From Paludicola sp. MB14-C6 (lineage in GTDB: Bacteria > Bacillota > Clostridia > Oscillospirales > Ruminococcaceae), in NCBI RefSeq assembly GCF_030908625.1, contig NZ_CP133133.1:1798001-1862000 (forward strand): DNA of 64,000 bases, read 5' to 3'. The position numbers were made by a program, and so were the translations under genes. Positions 60,590 to 64,000 of this stretch are shown piece after piece (within the stretch, counting starts at the first letter, position 1; the number at the start of each line of letters is the position of its first letter). The notes below the pieces were generated by a model. That model was not told the origin of the DNA. It did no database searches and was given only the letters and a program-made list of their open reading frames with translations.

Positions 60590-61942
60590 TTATATTGTCA
60601 GTGTGCCATTTTCGTTTATCAGTAAAATTAGTATTTGTTCTTCTACCTTTGTATTAGCATTCACATAAACTAGAAGTTGCTTATCATCGGAAGTTTTGCA
60701 TTTGAATTCATAGCATAATACTTCAGATAATCCACCACTTGGAACGATAGCAAGGCGACTACTTTCAATTTTTAAATTCTTGTTTACGTTAGCAGAAGCA
60801 TCTTCTTTTGAATATTTAGGAGCTTTTATTTGACGTTCCTTGTGGTTCATTAAATAACCTCTTGCATCATATCCGATTATTTCTCCGTTATCTAAAGCAA
60901 CGCTTACTTTTATTAAATCCGGATAAACAATAATATCATTTTGCATATATGCATAGTTTATGGTTATGATGTTGTTGCTGATTTCATAGTAGGTCGTAGT
61001 CAATGCGCCAATTTTGAGCGTATCCATAAAAGTACGTGCTTTGTCCTTTGCTTGATCCACGTTGATTTTACGTTCAGTTACTAAGCGCGATTTTAAAAGA
61101 TAGCAAACAAAACCACCTTTTTTTGTAACGGAGATATCAAGACCTTCTGCACTAAAGCAATAAGATGGCATGCGAGAATCCTCGTCATTTTCATCTTTTA
61201 GTTGTTCAATCGAAAGTAAGGTTGCTTGTGAGGCGATTTTTTTAGCTTCTGCACGAGAAATATTCGGCTGTCCTTTTAATTTTTGTGGTTCTCTTTGCAT
61301 AATATGATCAGAAAATGGTCCATCATATATTAAAGATGGATAGGAAGAAAAACCTTCTTCAAATTCTTTAAAGCCTTCTGTAATATCACCAACCGGATTT
61401 TTGTTGCTTGCTTCTTCTTTTACATTGGATTTTACTTTGCTTAGGCTAATAGCACCTGTTTTAATTTCATCTGAAACGGTTACCATTTCACGAAGCATAC
61501 CATCACAGTATTCATTTAGCTTCATGAGATTGTTTCGTTGTTCTTCGGTAATCGTGTTTCCTTCTGCATAAGATTTTGATAAGCTAACACAGTAATCACC
61601 AACCTGTGAAAGCAGTTTGTTTGTATTTTGAATTTTTAGATTGTCAATTGGAAGGCTAGCTAATCTGTCTTTTGCGTAGCCTGATTCTCTCCATAATTTT
61701 GATGAGAGCATTGCAAGGTATTCCGGTGTTTGAGCATAGATAATTTTAGTTAAGTCGCTATTTACATTTTGTGCATAATGCGTAAGGTCATCAACACTTT
61801 GCATATACTGATATTGCAATGCTAATTTTGATTGATGCGTTTGTTCTGAATAAGTATATACCAATAGTGATGCAACAAGAATAATAGCAACGGCAAAACT
61901 AATTAAGCGAATCAACGCTCTTTTTGTAATACGAAATGTCAT
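60590..61942 (-). CDS. ypeB: Spore germination protein YpeB
   Basis: A 450-residue membrane-anchored spore protein: N-terminal membrane helix (about 14-32), a helical domain (35-200) with the YpeB-typical LYVYTYSEQTHQSKLALQ- and CDGMLREM-like stretches, and three C-terminal PepSY-like repeats (IASQATLLSIEQL, AKDKARTFMDTLKIG, DASANVNKNLKIES). In Bacillus, YpeB protects and localises the cortex-lytic enzyme SleB and is encoded with it; no sleB is next to this gene. It marks the organism as a spore former. ATG at 61942 behind TTGGAGGAGTTCT. Confidence 0.92.
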   Translation of the reverse strand: MTFRITKRALIRLISFAVAIILVASLLVYTYSEQTHQSKLALQYQYMQSVDDLTHYAQNVNSDLTKIIYAQTPEYLAMLSSKLWRESGYAKDRLASLPIDNLKIQNTNKLLSQVGDYCVSLSKSYAEGNTITEEQRNNLMKLNEYCDGMLREMVTVSDEIKTGAISLSKVKSNVKEEASNKNPVGDITEGFKEFEEGFSSYPSLIYDGPFSDHIMQREPQKLKGQPNISRAEAKKIASQATLLSIEQLKDENDEDSRMPSYCFSAEGLDISVTKKGGFVCYLLKSRLVTERKINVDQAKDKARTFMDTLKIGALTTTYYEISNNIITINYAYMQNDIIVYPDLIKVSVALDNGEIIGYDARGYLMNHKERQIKAPKYSKEDASANVNKNLKIESSRLAIVPSGGLSEVLCYEFKCKTSDDKQLLVYVNANTKVEEQILILLINENGTLTI

Positions 61943-62115
61943 AGAACTCCTCCAATATTGAGTAAATAGTATTATTGTGAATTAACTTTATAATTTACTG
62001 AAAGTATTAAAATATACCAAATTGTGCTTATATTTTGTTGAAAACCTATAGCAAAAATGAAAACAATAGTGTATAATAAATTCTTAGAATGGTCAAGGAG
62101 CGTATATAAGGAAAC

Positions 62116-63261
62116 ATGCAAGAAATATATTTAGATAATAGTGCAACAACAAAGCCTTGCGATGCGGCAATTACTGCATGTGTACAAGCAATGCAGCAGG
62201 ATTACGGGAATCCATCATCGTTACACAGAAAAGGCTTTGAAGCAGAAAAAGTAGTTATAAAAGCCAAACAAGAGCTTGCGAAAGCATTGTTTTGTGAGCC
62301 AAGTGAAATTTTATTTACATCAGGTGCAACAGAATCCAATAATTTAGCGGTTGTTGGAAGTGTTCTTGCGAATAAACGTAAGGGCAATAAAATTGTTACT
62401 ACAGCGATTGAACATCCCTCTGTGAAAGAAACAATGAAAATGTTACAACAGCAAGGATACATAATCAAAGAAGTTTTTCCAAGAGAAGATGGTGCTTTTT
62501 ATGAGATGGATTTTTTTGATGAAGTAGACGATCAAACGGTATTGGTGAGCTGTATGTGGGTAAATAATGAAACGGGATTGATTTTGCCGATTGAAAAAAT
62601 AGCGAAAGCTGTTAAAAGAAAGAATCCGAATACAGTTGTCCATGTAGATGCTGTTCAAGGGTTTTTAAAGCTGTCAATTAAGCTCAAAAACAATGAAATT
62701 GATTTATTGAGCATGAGTGGACATAAAGTCTATGCACCCAAAGGAATAGGAGCGTTATATATAAAAAAAGGCATACGTTTAGTTCCACAAACCTTTGGCG
62801 GAAATCAGCAAAGCGGAATTCGATCGGGCACCGAACCTACTCCGTTAATAGCTGCATTTGGAGCGGCAGTTGCAAGTCAGCGAGAGCAAATTTCGGCTGT
62901 TAAAGAACGTTATCAACAATTAAAGGATTATTTTGTTGAAAAATTAGCTGAAATTCCTGAAGTGCATATTAACACAAAATTAGATAATAGTGCACCTCAT
63001 ATATTAAATATCTCAATTGCAAATATCCGTTCTGAGGTTATGCTACACTATTTAGAGCAATATGGAATATATGTTTCAAGTGGCTCAGCTTGTGCGAAAG
63101 GAAAGCAAAGCTATGTTTTAGCGGCATTTGGTTTAGAAAAAGAATATACTGATACGGCAATTCGCATTAGCTTTTCACCCGATATTACAATACAGCAGCT
63201 TGATTATGTTACAGAACAGTTGAAAGAGGGAATTAATACCCTCGCAAAAATAAAAAGATAA
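62116..63261 (+). CDS. Cysteine desulfurase, NifS/IscS type
   Basis: A 381-residue PLP enzyme that takes sulfur from cysteine and passes it on as persulfide. The PLP lysine is K204 in SMSGHKVYAPKG, and the active-site Cys is C326 in SSGSACAKG; EIYLDNSATTKP is the usual start. The ATG at 62116 follows AAGGAA; AAGGAG at 62096 is further off. It directly precedes thiI, the arrangement in which a dedicated desulfurase (NifZ in Bacillus) donates sulfur for 4-thiouridine in tRNA, so this is its most likely job. Confidence 0.94.
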   Translation: MQEIYLDNSATTKPCDAAITACVQAMQQDYGNPSSLHRKGFEAEKVVIKAKQELAKALFCEPSEILFTSGATESNNLAVVGSVLANKRKGNKIVTTAIEHPSVKETMKMLQQQGYIIKEVFPREDGAFYEMDFFDEVDDQTVLVSCMWVNNETGLILPIEKIAKAVKRKNPNTVVHVDAVQGFLKLSIKLKNNEIDLLSMSGHKVYAPKGIGALYIKKGIRLVPQTFGGNQQSGIRSGTEPTPLIAAFGAAVASQREQISAVKERYQQLKDYFVEKLAEIPEVHINTKLDNSAPHILNISIANIRSEVMLHYLEQYGIYVSSGSACAKGKQSYVLAAFGLEKEYTDTAIRISFSPDITIQQLDYVTEQLKEGINTLAKIKR

Positions 63262-63278
63262 AGAAAAACGGAGTAGAT

Positions 63279-64000
63279 ATGAAAGAAATTATACTTGTCA
63301 AAAATGGCGAGATTGCATTAAAAGGATTAAATAGACATACTTTTGAGGATGCATTGGTAAAAAATATTAGATGGCGTCTTCGTAAAATAGGTAAGTTTCA
63401 AATTAAAAAAGCACAATCAACAATTTATATTACCCCTGAAAATGAACAAGTTGATTTGGATGAGGCTTGCGATGCGTTAAAAAAAGTATTTGGCATTGCA
63501 GCTTTTTCAAGATCGGTTGTTACTCAAAAAGATTTAGAAGTTATTAAAACAGATGCAATTGAATATTTGAAAGATTTACTACCATACACCAAAACCTTTA
63601 AAGTTGCAGCAAAACGGGCTGATAAACGGTTCCCATATCAATCTCCTGATTTGCAAAGAGAGTTAGGGGGAGCATTATTGGATGCATATCCTCATTTAAA
63701 GGTTGATGTGCATAATCCTGAGGTAACAGTAACGGTAGAAATTCGGGAAGAATCTGCTTATGTTCATGCAAAAGTAATTCAAGGTGCAGGCGGTATGCCT
63801 GTTGGAACAAGTGGCGAAGGTTTGCTTTTGGTTTCCGGTGGAATTGATAGTCCGGTTGCAGGATATATGATGGCAAGAAGAGGCTTGAAAATGTCTGCAA
63901 TGCATTTTATAAGTCCTCCATATACCAGTGATCGTGCATTGCAAAAGGTAGAAACATTATGTGAAAAATTATCTGATTATTCAGGTGACATTGTGTTTTA
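63279..64000 (+). CDS. thiI: tRNA 4-thiouridine synthetase ThiI (N-terminal part)
   Basis: The first 240 codons are present and the gene runs off the window. ThiI adenylates U8 of tRNA and adds sulfur from the desulfurase encoded 17 bases upstream. Visible are the N-terminal NFLD/THUMP part (VKNGEIALKGLNRHTFEDALVKNI, then VEIREESAYVHAKVIQGAGGMPVG), and the PP-loop SGGIDSPVAGYMMARRG that binds ATP. The ATG at 63279 has a weak ACGGAG upstream. Whether the C-terminal rhodanese domain exists cannot be seen. Confidence 0.95.
   Translation, partial: MKEIILVKNGEIALKGLNRHTFEDALVKNIRWRLRKIGKFQIKKAQSTIYITPENEQVDLDEACDALKKVFGIAAFSRSVVTQKDLEVIKTDAIEYLKDLLPYTKTFKVAAKRADKRFPYQSPDLQRELGGALLDAYPHLKVDVHNPEVTVTVEIREESAYVHAKVIQGAGGMPVGTSGEGLLLVSGGIDSPVAGYMMARRGLKMSAMHFISPPYTSDRALQKVETLCEKLSDYSGDIVF

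Noticed and set aside
1..64000. Search for CRISPR arrays, tRNA or rRNA genes, transposases and phage genes
   Set aside because: No spaced repeat array, cloverleaf-type sequence, rRNA stretch, transposase or integrase was recognised anywhere in the window by reading it.

Overview
The window looks like chromosome of a low-GC, anaerobic, spore-forming clostridium, probably of the Ruminococcaceae/Oscillospiraceae type (inference). Evidence: AT-rich sequence with strong AGGAGG-type ribosome binding sites, pyruvate phosphate dikinase, a sensory-type [FeFe]-hydrogenase protein, type III pantothenate kinase with an ECF transporter, the spore germination protein YpeB, and simple stem-plus-T-run terminators between almost all units. 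No rRNA, tRNA, CRISPR array, transposase or phage gene was seen.

Layout. 0-7.3 kb: the end of a ROK glucokinase, glyA, an esterase, rarA and a hotdog thioesterase run rightward; a flavodoxin, prs and glmU run leftward. 7.3-11.1 kb: ppdK (very strong codon bias, structured leader), then a GNAT gene bracketed by two copies of the ppdK 3' end. 11.1-17.1 kb (leftward): a cytoplasmic clan-A glycosidase, an NSS sodium symporter, a GH125 alpha-mannosidase and a PrsA/SurA-like lipoprotein. 17.3-23.3 kb (leftward): panT-like and coaX for CoA supply; a three-gene redox signalling unit (SpoIIE phosphatase, HydS-like hydrogenase with PAS domain, [2Fe-2S] protein); and an RlmA-like rRNA methyltransferase. 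23.3-26.9 kb (rightward): a lipoprotein, an ABC-F ATPase with a degenerate second nucleotide site, and an NAD-dependent epimerase.

27.2-37.7 kb is a complete type IV pilus locus: pilC, pilM, pilN, pilO, a large 601-residue PilX-like protein, two pseudopilins, an inverted pilD, pilB, pilT and the major pilin. A short copy of the 3' end of the PHP phosphoesterase gene on the right side lies on the left side in the same orientation, so the locus is bracketed by direct repeats. 37.8-46.3 kb: two PHP phosphoesterases and ilvB-ilvN (leftward), then an orphan binding lipoprotein, cimA (citramalate route to isoleucine) and a MATE exporter.

46.6-59.2 kb is a peptidoglycan-sugar scavenging operon: a CUT1-type ABC importer (binding protein and two permeases, no ATPase), an RpiR regulator, NagZ, AnmK, MurQ and a 1381-residue secreted FIVAR/GHL10 protein. 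NagZ frees sugars, AnmK makes MurNAc-6-P and MurQ turns it into GlcNAc-6-P; the importer and secreted protein plausibly supply the substrate. 59.3-64 kb: two GNAT acetyltransferases, ypeB, and a cysteine desulfurase-thiI pair for tRNA thiolation, thiI running off the end.

The most unusual observations are the gene-3'-end direct repeats around the pilus locus and around the GNAT gene after ppdK, the HydS/phosphatase signalling unit, and the ABC-fed muropeptide recycling operon with its large secreted protein.
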